A DNA stretch of 64,000 bases from Planctomycetales bacterium ZRK34. GTDB lineage: Bacteria > Planctomycetota > Phycisphaerae > Phycisphaerales > Zrk34. A program made the translations under genes and the position numbers. The stretch is taken from assembly GCA_014873095.1 (NCBI GenBank), contig CP050848.1, positions 3,469,850 to 3,533,849 on the forward strand, written 5' to 3'. The notes under the pieces were generated by a model. It was not told where the DNA came from and ran no database searches. It saw nothing but the letters and a program-made list of their open reading frames with translations. Of the stretch, positions 18,344 to 28,438 are shown piece by piece (the first letter of the stretch is position 1; each line of letters starts with the position of its first letter).

Positions 18344-19459
18344 ATGAGCGATGCCCAATCCGCCACTCCGCTGAATGCGTACCTTTCCCGCATGGTTCAG
18401 ACCGATGCGTCGGATGTGTTTTTGCGGCCGGGGGATCCGCCGACGTATCGGATCAATGGCGACCTCGTGCAACTGGACATGCCCGCGCCGACGGAGGGCG
18501 ACTTGCGTGCATGGGTCGATCAGCTGCTGACGCCGATCGCGAAGCAGCGCTTTGAAACGTCGCCCGACATCGATGTGGCGTACACGATTCCGCAGGTCGG
18601 TCGCTTCCGCGTGGCGGTGTTCATGCAGCAGGGTCAGCTCGCGCTGGTGGCGCGGTTGATTCCGACGGCCAAGCTCGAGTTCGATTCGCTCGGCCTGCCG
18701 CGCGTGATTCGTGACATGGTTGAAAAACGCCGCGGGCTCATCCTCGTGGTCGGCCCGACCGGGTGCGGCAAGTCGACCACGCTCGCCTCGCTGATTCATC
18801 ACATCAACGCCACACGCCGCGAGCATATCGTCACCATCGAAGACCCCATCGAGTTCATTCACGAGCCGATCCAGTCGCTGATCCATCAGCGGCAGGTCGG
18901 TTACGACACCGAGTCGTTCGCCACGGCCCTGCGCCACGTCGTGCGACAGAGCCCCGATGTGATCCTCATCGGCGAGATGCGCGATCGCGACACGATGGAG
19001 ACCGCCTTAAACGCCGCGCTGACCGGCCATCTCGTGCTGTCGACGTTGCACACGACCAGCGTGGTGCAGTCGATCGATCGCATTTTGAATTACTTCCCGG
19101 CCGACGCTCGCGGCCAGGCGCAGGCGGACCTGGCGGCGACACTGATCGGCATGGTGTCGATGCGTTTGTTGCCTCGTTCCGATGGCAAGGGGCGCGCCCC
19201 GGCGGTCGAGGTGTTGCTGGGCACGTCGACGATTCGCCGGCTCATCACCGAAGGCAATTTCATCGAGTTGTACGACGTGATGAAGCGCGGGCACAGTGCC
19301 GGCATGATCACGCTGAATCAATCGCTGGTGAATCTCACCAAACGCGGCCTCGTCGATGAGGTTGATGCCGCGGCCCACTCGCCGAATCCCGATGAGTTTC
19401 GGCTGAACATGCAGGGCATGTTCACCGGCGTCGACTCACTGGACATTCAAAGCGAGTGA
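18344..19459 (+). CDS. pilT: PilT/PilU-type twitching motility ATPase
   Basis: The protein has 371 residues from ATG 18344, the usual PilT length; 'MSDAQSATPLNAYLSRMV' is the PilT-like beginning, while the upstream in-frame codons are not conserved in style. Walker A is 'GPTGCGKST', the Asp box is 'TIEDPIEFIH', Walker B is 'DVILIGEMRD', and the His box is 'LSTLHTTS'. PilT hexamers power pilus retraction at the inner membrane. PilT and PilU cannot be separated by eye. Its presence fits the many pseudopilin genes in the window, although no assembly genes are nearby. Confidence 0.88.
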   Translation: MSDAQSATPLNAYLSRMVQTDASDVFLRPGDPPTYRINGDLVQLDMPAPTEGDLRAWVDQLLTPIAKQRFETSPDIDVAYTIPQVGRFRVAVFMQQGQLALVARLIPTAKLEFDSLGLPRVIRDMVEKRRGLILVVGPTGCGKSTTLASLIHHINATRREHIVTIEDPIEFIHEPIQSLIHQRQVGYDTESFATALRHVVRQSPDVILIGEMRDRDTMETALNAALTGHLVLSTLHTTSVVQSIDRILNYFPADARGQAQADLAATLIGMVSMRLLPRSDGKGRAPAVEVLLGTSTIRRLITEGNFIELYDVMKRGHSAGMITLNQSLVNLTKRGLVDEVDAAAHSPNPDEFRLNMQGMFTGVDSLDIQSE

Positions 19460-19473
19460 CGGGCGGCGAGTTA

Positions 19474-19496
19474 CACTGGCGGGCAAGCCGCCAGTG
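19474..19496. terminator. Hairpin after pilT-like gene
   Basis: CACTGGCGG-GCAAG-CCGCCAGTG, 14 bases after the stop, 9-base perfect stem with no T run. Confidence 0.5.
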
Positions 19497-19520
19497 CCAC
19501 CCGAATATTACCGCGCGTGA

Positions 19521-19544
19521 AAAAACCCCGGCGGATGGCCGGGG
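19521..19544 (-). terminator. Terminator of the FlgM-like gene
   Basis: On the minus strand GCCCCGGC-type stem CCCCGGC/GCCGGGG (19526-19544) is followed by six T residues, the pattern of an intrinsic terminator for the gene ending at 19628. Confidence 0.7.
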
Positions 19545-19627
19545 CTTGATCGGTCAATTGGTGTATGTCGATCACGCGGCGGAATAAATCTGCCCGTTGA
19601 AGTGCGGACACGGATGTTGTGGGTGAC

Positions 19628-19915
19628 TTAGAACAGGTCGTCGGCGAGGGCGTCGATGGCGCGATCGAGTCGCTGGGGGGTCTCGTAGCGGTCGGTGTCG
19701 ATTTCGGCGCGGACCACGTCGACGAGGTGGCGGCGAATCGGCGGCAGGGTGTCAAGCTGATGCATCCACCGGGCCATGGGTGACAGTTGCACTGAGTCCG
19801 AGGCCCCTGAAGTCGGGGCTGAGGCGGGCGATGCGGTGCTGGCTGCACGCGGCGCACTGACGGCCGCGCTTGGGTACGGCGAACCGATCGAGCGAATCGT
19901 TGGGCTGCTGGACAT
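19628..19915 (-). CDS. FlgM-like anti-sigma-28 protein
   Basis: The protein has 95 residues, the usual FlgM size. A Ser/Ala-rich, probably disordered N-terminal half is followed by 'DSVQLSPMARWMHQLDTLPP' and 'IRRHLVDVVRAEIDTDRYET', the FlgM pattern of a short helix, 'LPxIR', and 'I..G.Y'. AAGGAGG lies 8 bases before the ATG. FlgM binds and inhibits sigma-28 until it is exported. No flagellar gene lies in the window, so it is an orphan here, next to a pilus ATPase. Some such planctomycete proteins may serve other sigma factors. Confidence 0.65.
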   Translation of the reverse strand: MSSSPTIRSIGSPYPSAAVSAPRAASTASPASAPTSGASDSVQLSPMARWMHQLDTLPPIRRHLVDVVRAEIDTDRYETPQRLDRAIDALADDLF

Positions 19916-20091
19916 GGCTTTTGCCTCCTTGCGTTTGAGGAATGCGGGCCGCGTCCCCAGTCCTATTATCGGGCAATCGGTTGAATCAGCTTCATAGGAT
20001 GTTGGCGGGACAAGAGATCAGAAAACTGCTGATATGTGCGCTTGAATTGTTCGATAACACAAGCTGTAAAAACAGGATATGAAAAATGCGG

Positions 20092-20131
20092 GCTGCCGCA
20101 TGGACCCGTTTTTCAGGGTGCAGGCGGCAGC
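20092..20131 (-). terminator. Possible terminator of sthA
   Basis: On the minus strand GCTGCCGC and GCGGCAGC pair around a 24-base loop and are followed by CCGCATTTTT. The long loop makes this a weak call. Confidence 0.35.
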
Positions 20132-20162
20132 TCCGCTCGTGGGCATGGAGTCAGGTTCTGAA

Positions 20163-21593
20163 TCAGACCGCCACGGACGCGGGGCTGCTGACAAAACGCA
20201 GGCGCTTGAGTTTGTTGGCGGCGTTCAGCGCGGCGACCTTGTAGCACTCGGCCAGCGTCGGGTAGTTGAAGATCGTCGACAGGAAGTAGTCCAGCCCGCC
20301 GTCGAGCGCCAGCACCGCCTGGCCGACATGGACCAGTTCCGTGGCGCCGGTGCCGATGCAGTGGACGCCCAGCAGCTTGCGGGTGTCGCGGTGGAAGATC
20401 ATCTTGAAGAGCCCCGAGTCGTCGCCGAGGATCTGCCCGCGGGCGATCTCCCGGTAGCGCGCGATGCCCGTCTCGTAGGGAACCTTCTGGGCGGTGAGTT
20501 CCTGCTCGGTCGCGCCGACCATCGAGATTTCAGGCATGGCGTAGATGCCGAACGGGAAGTGGGGCGACATCTTCTCCGCCGCCACGTCAAACATGTGACA
20601 CGCGGCGAGGCGGCCCTGCTCGGCGCTGGTGGCTGCCAGCGAGGGAAAGCCGATCACGTCGCCGGCCGCGAAGATGTGCGGCACCTCGGTGCGAAACTGA
20701 TCATCGACTTTCAAACGCCCGCGATCGTCAGCGGTCAGACCCGCCGCCGCGGCGTTGACCTTGTCCGTGGCGCCGACCCGACCGGCGGAGTAAAGCACGA
20801 CATCGGCCACGATGTGTTTGCCGGAGTCCAGTTCGATCATGCCCTGCGGCTGTGGGTTGTACACGATGTCGAGGGATTCAACGCCCTCGCCGAGGCGCAG
20901 CGTGATCTCGGCACGGCGCATCTGGTAAATCAGTTCGTCGACGAGTTCGTGATCGAGAAATTCCAACGGGCGCGTGCGCTTGTCGATGACGGTGACTTCG
21001 ACGCCGAGCGAGGCAAACATCGTGGCGTACTCGATGCCGATGACGCCGGCCCCGACGACGGCCATCGTCTGCGGCAGTTTTTTCAGATTCATGATGCCGT
21101 CGGAATCGATGATGGTCATCCCGTCCGGCTGAACGCCGCGCGGGCGGGCCGGCTGGGTGCCGATGGCGATCATGAAGTGTTCACCGGTCAGCGTGCGCGA
21201 GCCGCTGTCGGCTTCGATGGTGATCGTGTGTTCATCCTCGAAGCGGGCGGCGCCCAGCATGACGTCGATATCGTTGCGGTGAAGCTGATGGATCTGCACC
21301 TGCGACTCGCGCTCGATCACGCGGCCGACGCGCCCGAGCAGTTGCTCGATGGTCGGGCGGGCCTTGGGCGAGAGGCTGATGCCGTGGTCGAGTCCCTGCT
21401 GTGAGCCGAACGACCGCACGGCTTCGCGGAAGGTCTTCGACGGAATCGTCCCTGTTTCAAGGCACACCCCGCCGACGCAACGTCGCTTTTCAATCAGCGC
21501 GACCTTCTTGCCGAGCTTGGCCGCCTGCACCGCACAACGCTGCCCGGCCGGCCCGCTGCCGATGCAGATCAGATCGTAGTCATACTGGCTCAT
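20163..21593 (-). CDS. sthA: Soluble pyridine nucleotide transhydrogenase-like flavoprotein
   Basis: The protein has 476 residues from ATG 21593, which has GGAG 7 bases upstream. N-terminal FAD-binding fingerprint 'ICIGSGPAGQRCAVQAAKLG', second nucleotide fold 'AVVGAGVIGIEYATMFASLG', and 'IFAAGDVIGFP' for the flavin. At the position of the disulphide in lipoamide dehydrogenase it reads 'GGVCLETGTIPSK': the second Cys is Thr, as in SthA, so it should transfer hydride between NADPH and NAD without a redox disulphide. The C-terminal dimer domain is complete. SthA is the best match; a related disulphide-less flavoprotein is possible. Confidence 0.8.
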   Translation of the reverse strand: MSQYDYDLICIGSGPAGQRCAVQAAKLGKKVALIEKRRCVGGVCLETGTIPSKTFREAVRSFGSQQGLDHGISLSPKARPTIEQLLGRVGRVIERESQVQIHQLHRNDIDVMLGAARFEDEHTITIEADSGSRTLTGEHFMIAIGTQPARPRGVQPDGMTIIDSDGIMNLKKLPQTMAVVGAGVIGIEYATMFASLGVEVTVIDKRTRPLEFLDHELVDELIYQMRRAEITLRLGEGVESLDIVYNPQPQGMIELDSGKHIVADVVLYSAGRVGATDKVNAAAAGLTADDRGRLKVDDQFRTEVPHIFAAGDVIGFPSLAATSAEQGRLAACHMFDVAAEKMSPHFPFGIYAMPEISMVGATEQELTAQKVPYETGIARYREIARGQILGDDSGLFKMIFHRDTRKLLGVHCIGTGATELVHVGQAVLALDGGLDYFLSTIFNYPTLAECYKVAALNAANKLKRLRFVSSPASVAV

Positions 21594-21686
21594 CATGCTG
21601 CTCCACGCCATCAGTTCCGGATTTACCCCCACAACACATCGGCGCTTCACCGGGGCGGGTGAAGCGCCTGTTGTGAAATGAATCAA

Positions 21687-21752
21687 TAGCCGCGACCTGA
21701 CAGGTCGCGGATTTCGGGATTCCGGGGGCCACAGCCTGTCAGGCTGCGGCTA
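21687..21752. repeat. REP-like inverted pair upstream of sthA and downstream of corA
   Basis: Left unit 21687-21710 and inverted right unit 21729-21752 share TAGCCGC and CCTGACAGG cores, with inner stem bases GA/TC in the left and AG/CT in the right. The 18 bases between are CG-rich. Same family as 6531 and 10298. Confidence 0.85.
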
Positions 21753-21790
21753 GAGGGGGGTGATCGCAGTCATGTCCGAATAACATGCGG

Positions 21791-23026
21791 TCAGATCCAC
21801 CGTTTGCGTTTGAAGTAGAACAGCAGGGCGGCGGTGACGGCGATGAAGACGCCCCAGATCGTGGCGTAGCTGTAGCGCCAGTGCAGTTCGGGCATGTGGT
21901 CGAAGTTCATGCCGTAGACGCCGGCGATGAAGGTGATCGGGATGAACAGGCTGGCCATGATCGTCAGCACCTTCATGATCTCGTTCATCCGGTTGGACAC
22001 CGCCGACATGTACAGGTCCGTCAGCGAGCCGCCCATTTCGCGATAGGTCTCGATGATGTCGATGATCTGAATGACGTGGTCGTACACATCGCGCATGAAG
22101 GTGCGCACCGACTTGTTGATCGACTTGTGATCCTCACGCTGTAGCTCGGCGACGACCTCGCGCATCGGCCACATCACACGCCGGAGCAACACGAGTTGGC
22201 GTTTGATGCCGTGCAGGTTGGCAAGCATCTCGGGCTCGGGGTTTTCGACGACGAGGTCTTCCATGCCTTCGAGCACATCGCCGAAGTGTTCGAGGATCGG
22301 GAAGCAGTGGTCGACGATGGCGTCGAGCAGGGCGTACAGCAGGTAGGCGGCGTTGTTGGTCCGCAGGCGCGAGCCGGCGGTGTTGATGCGCTCGCGGATG
22401 GGCTGCCAGATGTCGCCGTGCGCCTCCTGAAAAGTGACCAGCAGATCGGGCCGGTAAAACATGCTGACCTGCTCGGCGGCGACCTGCTGCTCATGCATCA
22501 TGAGCATGCGCGTCACGATGAACAGTTCATCATCATAAGGCTCGACCTTGGGGCGCTGGGGAACATTCAGCACGTCTTCGGCGGCCAGCGTGTGGAACGA
22601 ATAGGTTTGGCGCAGGCGACTGACGATCCACGGGTGCAATCCGTCGACGTTGATCCACCGCACCGTCGCCCAGTCGGGGCGCGGCTTGGCGAGAAAGGCT
22701 TCGAGATCGTCGATGTCGGTCATTTCGACGCGATCTTTGGCGTAGTCGATACAGCGGATTTTCACGGCGCCCGGCGGCGGGGGGGTATTGATGTCGGGAA
22801 GGGACTCGATGCCGGGCACGCTGCCGGGGGCCGAGCGGTGACGCCGCGCTTCGACATTACGCACACCCGGCAGGCGCAGGGCTGTGCCGACGAGTCGGCC
22901 GACGTTTTCGACGGTGCCGACGGCCAGATCGACCGCACCGCCGATCGTCTTGCCGATGGTCTTACCGACGCGGGCGCCGAGGGCGCGGCCGGTGGTGTTG
23001 CGTGAGTCATGCGATTCGTCGGGCAT
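21791..23026 (-). CDS. corA: CorA-type magnesium/cobalt transporter
   Basis: The protein has 411 residues. A large cytoplasmic domain is followed by two C-terminal membrane helices with the family signature 'YGMNF' between them ('MASLFIPITFIAGVYGMNF' and 'WGVFIAVTAALLFYFKRKRW'). The first 85 residues are a Gly/Arg-rich extension beyond the usual CorA start. GGAG lies 10 bases upstream of the ATG. Pentameric CorA passes Mg2+ or Co2+ down the membrane potential; the sequence does not decide between ions. Confidence 0.9.
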   Translation of the reverse strand: MPDESHDSRNTTGRALGARVGKTIGKTIGGAVDLAVGTVENVGRLVGTALRLPGVRNVEARRHRSAPGSVPGIESLPDINTPPPPGAVKIRCIDYAKDRVEMTDIDDLEAFLAKPRPDWATVRWINVDGLHPWIVSRLRQTYSFHTLAAEDVLNVPQRPKVEPYDDELFIVTRMLMMHEQQVAAEQVSMFYRPDLLVTFQEAHGDIWQPIRERINTAGSRLRTNNAAYLLYALLDAIVDHCFPILEHFGDVLEGMEDLVVENPEPEMLANLHGIKRQLVLLRRVMWPMREVVAELQREDHKSINKSVRTFMRDVYDHVIQIIDIIETYREMGGSLTDLYMSAVSNRMNEIMKVLTIMASLFIPITFIAGVYGMNFDHMPELHWRYSYATIWGVFIAVTAALLFYFKRKRWI

Positions 23027-23121
23027 GCAGTACTCCAGCCGGGTGACGTGATTAACCTTATTACAACCGCCGAATGCATCCGAATCAACATCAATCTTTC
23101 GCCAGGCGTGATCATCTGCGG

Positions 23122-23127
23122 TAAACT
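23122..23127 (+). promoter_or_regulatory. -10 element, probable leaderless transcript of ruvA
   Basis: TAAACT ends 6 bases before ATG 23134; TTCGCC lies 18 bases upstream as a possible -35. No Shine-Dalgarno sequence is seen. Confidence 0.5.
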
Positions 23128-23133
23128 GCTCGC

Positions 23134-23790
23134 ATGATCTGTCGAATTCATGGTGTGCTTGAAGACCTGCGCAGCGATCGCGCGCTGATCGATCCCGGCG
23201 GCGGGCTGACCTACCAGGTGCTGCTGCCGGCGTATGCGGTGTCGCGCCTGGCGATCAAGATCGGTCAGCCGGTGACGCTGCACACGATTCATTACCTGGA
23301 AGGCACTTCGCAGGGCAACAACTTCACGCCGCGCCTGGCGGGATTTGTCAGCGAGTCGGACCGCGGGTTTTTCGAGCTGTTCACCAGCGTCAAGGGCATC
23401 GGGCCGCGCAAGGCGCTGCGTGCGATGTCGATGAGCACGAGTCATATCGCCGCCGCCATCGCCGATCGTGATGCGAAGATGCTGCAGGCGCTGCCGGAGA
23501 TCGGCAAGCGGACCGCGGAGACGATCATCGCATCGCTGCACGATCGCGTCGACGGATATCTTTCACCCGGCAGCGATGACTCGGCGGCGACGGTGAAAAC
23601 AGGCGAAGAAATCAAGCCGACGCCCGCGGCACGATCCGTTTCACGCGAGGCATTGGAGGTGCTCGTTCAGCTCGGTGAAAACCGCGTGACGGCCATGAAC
23701 TGGATCGACCAGGTCATCACCAACAACCCGGACATCGAAGACCCGCAGGTCATCATCACCGAAGTTCTGCGGTTGAAAACGGGCGTGTAA
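23134..23790 (+). CDS. ruvA: Holliday junction DNA helicase subunit RuvA
   Basis: The protein has 218 residues, the normal RuvA size. Domain I starts 'MICRIHGVLEDL'. Two helix-hairpin-helix motifs follow: 'FTSVKGIGPRKALRAM' and 'ALPEIGKRTAETIIASL'. After a flexible linker, domain III ('SREALEVLVQLGENRVTAM') contacts RuvB. RuvA tetramers clamp the four-way junction and load RuvB for branch migration. It is followed 14 bases later by the sugar nucleotidyltransferase gene; ruvB and ruvC are not in the window. Confidence 0.95.
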   Translation: MICRIHGVLEDLRSDRALIDPGGGLTYQVLLPAYAVSRLAIKIGQPVTLHTIHYLEGTSQGNNFTPRLAGFVSESDRGFFELFTSVKGIGPRKALRAMSMSTSHIAAAIADRDAKMLQALPEIGKRTAETIIASLHDRVDGYLSPGSDDSAATVKTGEEIKPTPAARSVSREALEVLVQLGENRVTAMNWIDQVITNNPDIEDPQVIITEVLRLKTGV

Positions 23791-23804
23791 GAGAAGGAAA
23801 CTTG

Positions 23805-24899
23805 ATGCGATATGCGGTGATCATTGCAGGCGGAGCGGGGACGCGGCTGTGGCCGATGTCGCGCTCGGAGCAACCCAAGCAGTTGATACCGTTTCTGAAC
23901 GGGCGCTCGCTGCTGCAGGTGGCCGTCGAACGCTTACGGGGCGTGATCGAACCCGAACGGGTGCTCATCTGCACCGGCGAGCAGTTCCGCGGGGCGATCC
24001 GCTCTGCGATGCCGCAGATCAGCGACGACCAGATCATCGGCGAACCCGAAGGGCGCGACACGCTGGCGGCGGTCGCGCTGCCGGCGGCGGTTGTCGCCCG
24101 GCAGGACCCCGACGCCACGATTGCGGTGTTCACCGCTGACCACCTGATCGAGCCGGTCGATGTATTCACCGAGCGGGTTCAGCGCGGCTACGAGATCGCC
24201 GAGCAGCGCCCGCAGACGCTGGTGACCTTCGGCATCGAGCCCACGCACGCGGCGACCGGTTACGGATACGTCCGCCTCGGCGAGGCGATCGAAGGGTTTG
24301 AACACGCCAGCAAAACGCTGGAATTCAAGGAAAAACCCGACGAGGCGACGGCCGAGCAGTATGTCGCCGACGGGTCGTACCTCTGGAACAGCGGGATGTT
24401 CGTCTGGCGCGCGCAGACGCTGCTGGACTGCGTGGCGCGCTACGAGCCGAGCGTTCACGAAGGCGTGGTGAAGATCGCCGAAGCGTGGGGCACGCCGCAG
24501 CGCGGACAGGTGGTGGCGGAGATTTACCCGACGCTGAAGAAGATCAGCGTGGACTTCGCTGTGATGGAAAACGCTGCGAAGGACGAAGCGGTCGACATTG
24601 CGACGGTGAAGATGCCGGTGAAGTGGCTCGATGTGGGCGGCTGGCCGGCCTACGGTCAGACGGTGGACGCCGACCACACCGGCAACCGTGCGGCGTCCGA
24701 CGGCGTGCTCGTGGAGCAGGGCAGCGACAACCTGGTCGTCAACGATTCGCACGACCACGTGATCGCGCTGCTGGGCGTCAGCGACCTGATCGTGGTGCAC
24801 ACCAAAGGCGCAACGCTGATCTGCCATCGCGATGCTGCTGAATCGATCAAGGCCCTGCACGCGAAGGTGCGGGAAATTTTCGGCGACGAGTACGTTTAA
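23805..24899 (+). CDS. manC: Mannose-1-phosphate guanylyltransferase
   Basis: The protein has 364 residues. ATG 23805 is chosen over TTG 23802 because AGGA lies 6 bases upstream. 'IIAGGAGTRLWPMSRSEQPK' is the nucleotidyltransferase signature, 'FTADHLIEP' holds the metal-binding Asp, and 'EFKEKPD' and 'WNSGMFVWRAQTLL' are typical of GDP-mannose pyrophosphorylases. The short C-terminal beta-helix is present, but the isomerase domain of bifunctional forms is not. It makes GDP-mannose from mannose-1-phosphate and GTP for glycan synthesis. Confidence 0.9.
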   Translation: MRYAVIIAGGAGTRLWPMSRSEQPKQLIPFLNGRSLLQVAVERLRGVIEPERVLICTGEQFRGAIRSAMPQISDDQIIGEPEGRDTLAAVALPAAVVARQDPDATIAVFTADHLIEPVDVFTERVQRGYEIAEQRPQTLVTFGIEPTHAATGYGYVRLGEAIEGFEHASKTLEFKEKPDEATAEQYVADGSYLWNSGMFVWRAQTLLDCVARYEPSVHEGVVKIAEAWGTPQRGQVVAEIYPTLKKISVDFAVMENAAKDEAVDIATVKMPVKWLDVGGWPAYGQTVDADHTGNRAASDGVLVEQGSDNLVVNDSHDHVIALLGVSDLIVVHTKGATLICHRDAAESIKALHAKVREIFGDEYV

Positions 24900-24943
24900 G
24901 TGGGTTGACGGGTTCACTGGTGAATTGGCTCACCGGAACAGAC

Positions 24944-24979
24944 CCCCGACGCTTCGCTTCGCTCAGCATCGGGCTTGGA
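24944..24979. repeat. Dispersed palindromic repeat (CGACG...CATCGGG family)
   Basis: CCCGACGC...GCATCGGG with trailer CTTGG. On the minus strand the single unpaired position becomes a G-U pair. Followed 41 bases later by GTTAACCAGTTAACC, which also follows the copy at 33412. Confidence 0.75.
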
Positions 24980-25049
24980 TAAGATGATGCGTGTTCGAAC
25001 AGCCGATCAATCCATGAACGAGTTAACCAGTTAACCAGGCAACGAACTC

Positions 25050-25475
25050 ATGCGCTACCTGGCGATTGATCCCGGTGATAAGCGAACGGGCCTGGCGGTC
25101 GGCGATGACGAGACCGCGCAGGCGGGCCCCGTGGGTGTGATCAACACGTCGGACCCGGGCACGCTGCTGCGCGAGTTGGCGGCGGCGATCGACGAGCACG
25201 GCCCCGATGCGCTGGTCATCGGCGTGCCGCTGAACATGGATGGCACCGAAGGCCCCGCCGCGAAAAAGGCCCGGGCCCTGGCGATGATGCTGCATCAGAA
25301 CACCGGTCTGGAAGTGCACGCCTTCGATGAGCGGCTGACCAGCTACGAAGCCGACCAGCGCATGAACCAGTCGGGGCTGACCCACAAGCAAAAAAAAGCG
25401 AGGCGTGACGCCATCGCCGCCGCTGCGATACTCAGCGATTTTCTCACTTCGAGGCGCACGAAGGATGAAACATGA
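25050..25475 (+). CDS. ruvX: RuvX/YqgF Holliday junction resolvase-like RNase
   Basis: The protein has 141 residues, the normal YqgF size. The RNase-H fold begins 'MRYLAIDPGDKRTGLAVGDD', whose first Asp is catalytic; 'VIGVPLNMDGTEG' and 'FDERLTSYEA' supply further family motifs and acidic residues, and 'KARRDAIAAAAIL' the last Asp. In E. coli YqgF is essential and processes 16S rRNA ends; resolvase activity is proposed from the fold. It overlaps the kinase gene in an ATGA. Confidence 0.93.
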   Translation: MRYLAIDPGDKRTGLAVGDDETAQAGPVGVINTSDPGTLLRELAAAIDEHGPDALVIGVPLNMDGTEGPAAKKARALAMMLHQNTGLEVHAFDERLTSYEADQRMNQSGLTHKQKKARRDAIAAAAILSDFLTSRRTKDET

Positions 25476-26701
25476 CCGCGAAAGATTCAGATAAGCCGCG
25501 CCTGGAAGTGCGCGGCAACGCCCCGCCGGTGCTGCAGCGGGCGCTGGACACGTATGTCGAATATTTCGAGGACCGACCGACTGTCGCCGCCCGCGCGCCG
25601 GGTCGGATCAACCTCGTGGGCGATCATGCTGATGACGGGGCCGGCTGCGTGCTGTCGATGGCGATCGATCGCAACGTGGTGATGGTCGGCAAGCCCAACC
25701 GCTCGCAGCGGTGCCGGGTGATCGCCTCGGATCTCGGCGAAGAGATGGCCAACTTCATGAACACCGGCGACATCGATCCCAGCCGCACCGACTGGGTGAA
25801 CCTGGTCAAGGGCATCGTGGCGCAGTTCAATGCGAATGGCCACAACGTGCCGTCGTTTGACGCGGTGATTGCATCGGCGGTGCCGATCGGCGCGGGGCTG
25901 GCCGGTTCGACGGCGGTGCAGGTGGCCGTGGCGACGTTCATCGAGGCGCTATTGGGCATTCGACTCACGCACACGCGCAAGGCGCACTGGACGCTGGCGG
26001 CTCGTCAGGCTTTCGGCACGCGCCCGGGTTCGGTGGTCGACACGCTCGTGTGTTGTGCCGCACAACGCAAGCACGCACTGCTGATCGACAGCCGATCGCA
26101 TGAGTACCGGACGGCGCCGATCAACCGGGCGGATGTGACCGTGCTCGTGACCGACACCGGCACCCACCGCGATGACGACCCGCCGGCCGAGCGGCGGCGC
26201 GAGGTCGCCGAGGCCACCGCCATCATGCAACAGCAGACGCCGCACATTCACGAGCTGCGCGATGTCACGTTGACGCAGGTTGAGCAGATGCGCGAGGCGC
26301 TGGGCGAAACACTCACTCGGCGCGCCAAGCACATCGTGCTCGAATCGCAACGGGTGATGATGGTTGCCGATGTGCTGCAGCGTGACGACTATGCCACGGC
26401 CGGATTTCTGATGTACGAATCGCACCGCTCGCTGCGCGATCAGTTCGAGGTCAGCACCGATGAACTGGACACGCTGGTCGAGTTGGCGATGAAAACCGAC
26501 GGGGTGTACGGCTCGAAGATGACGGGCCAGGGTTTCGGCGGATGCACCGTGACGCTGGTTCGGACCGACGCCGCCGACGCGCTGGTCGATCGACTGGCGG
26601 CGGGGTTCAACGAGAAATTCGGCCGGCCTTGCATCTGCCACCGGGTAATTCCCGTGGCCGGGGCGAAGGTGGTGCCGATCGTGCCGATTCACGGGCAGTA
26701 G
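25472..26701 (+). CDS. Galactokinase-like GHMP sugar kinase
   Basis: The protein has 409 residues. The N-terminal sugar-binding signature is 'RAPGRINLVGDHADD', compared with GRVNLIGEHTDY in galactokinases; the catalytic Arg is present. The ATP loop reads 'VPIGAGLAGSTAVQV' where GLSSSAA is usual, and the catalytic Asp region reads 'GTRPGSVVDTLV' where GIMDQ is usual. The third motif 'KMTGQGFGGCTVTLV' is canonical. It phosphorylates a sugar at C1 by family inference; the altered motifs mean galactose should not be assumed. Translation is coupled to ruvX. Confidence 0.75.
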   Translation: MTAKDSDKPRLEVRGNAPPVLQRALDTYVEYFEDRPTVAARAPGRINLVGDHADDGAGCVLSMAIDRNVVMVGKPNRSQRCRVIASDLGEEMANFMNTGDIDPSRTDWVNLVKGIVAQFNANGHNVPSFDAVIASAVPIGAGLAGSTAVQVAVATFIEALLGIRLTHTRKAHWTLAARQAFGTRPGSVVDTLVCCAAQRKHALLIDSRSHEYRTAPINRADVTVLVTDTGTHRDDDPPAERRREVAEATAIMQQQTPHIHELRDVTLTQVEQMREALGETLTRRAKHIVLESQRVMMVADVLQRDDYATAGFLMYESHRSLRDQFEVSTDELDTLVELAMKTDGVYGSKMTGQGFGGCTVTLVRTDAADALVDRLAAGFNEKFGRPCICHRVIPVAGAKVVPIVPIHGQ

Positions 26702-26744
26702 TCAAATGGGGCAATGGGGCTGGGGGAAGCGGCTGTGTTTGATG

Positions 26745-28333
<1,589 letters not shown>

Positions 28334-28342
28334 CAGCTACGA

Positions 28343-28368
28343 GGCGGGGAGATTTAAATCTCCCCGCC
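28343..28368. terminator. 26-base perfect palindrome after rpsR
   Basis: GGCGGGGAGATTT followed by its exact reverse complement. Same family as 16564, with the centre changed from ACTTAAGT to ATTTAAAT while staying palindromic. Confidence 0.6.
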
Positions 28369-28378
28369 CGAATCGCAT

Positions 28379-28411
28379 AAAAAACCCCGTGCCTTGCGGC
28401 GCGGGGTTTTT
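28379..28411. terminator. Bidirectional intrinsic terminator between rpsR and the convergent TPR gene
   Basis: A run of six A, ACCCCG, a short loop, CGGGGT and a run of five T gives a stem with T tracts on both strands. Confidence 0.85.
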
Positions 28412-28438
28412 CTATGGAGACGACGCTCGATTCCGAGA

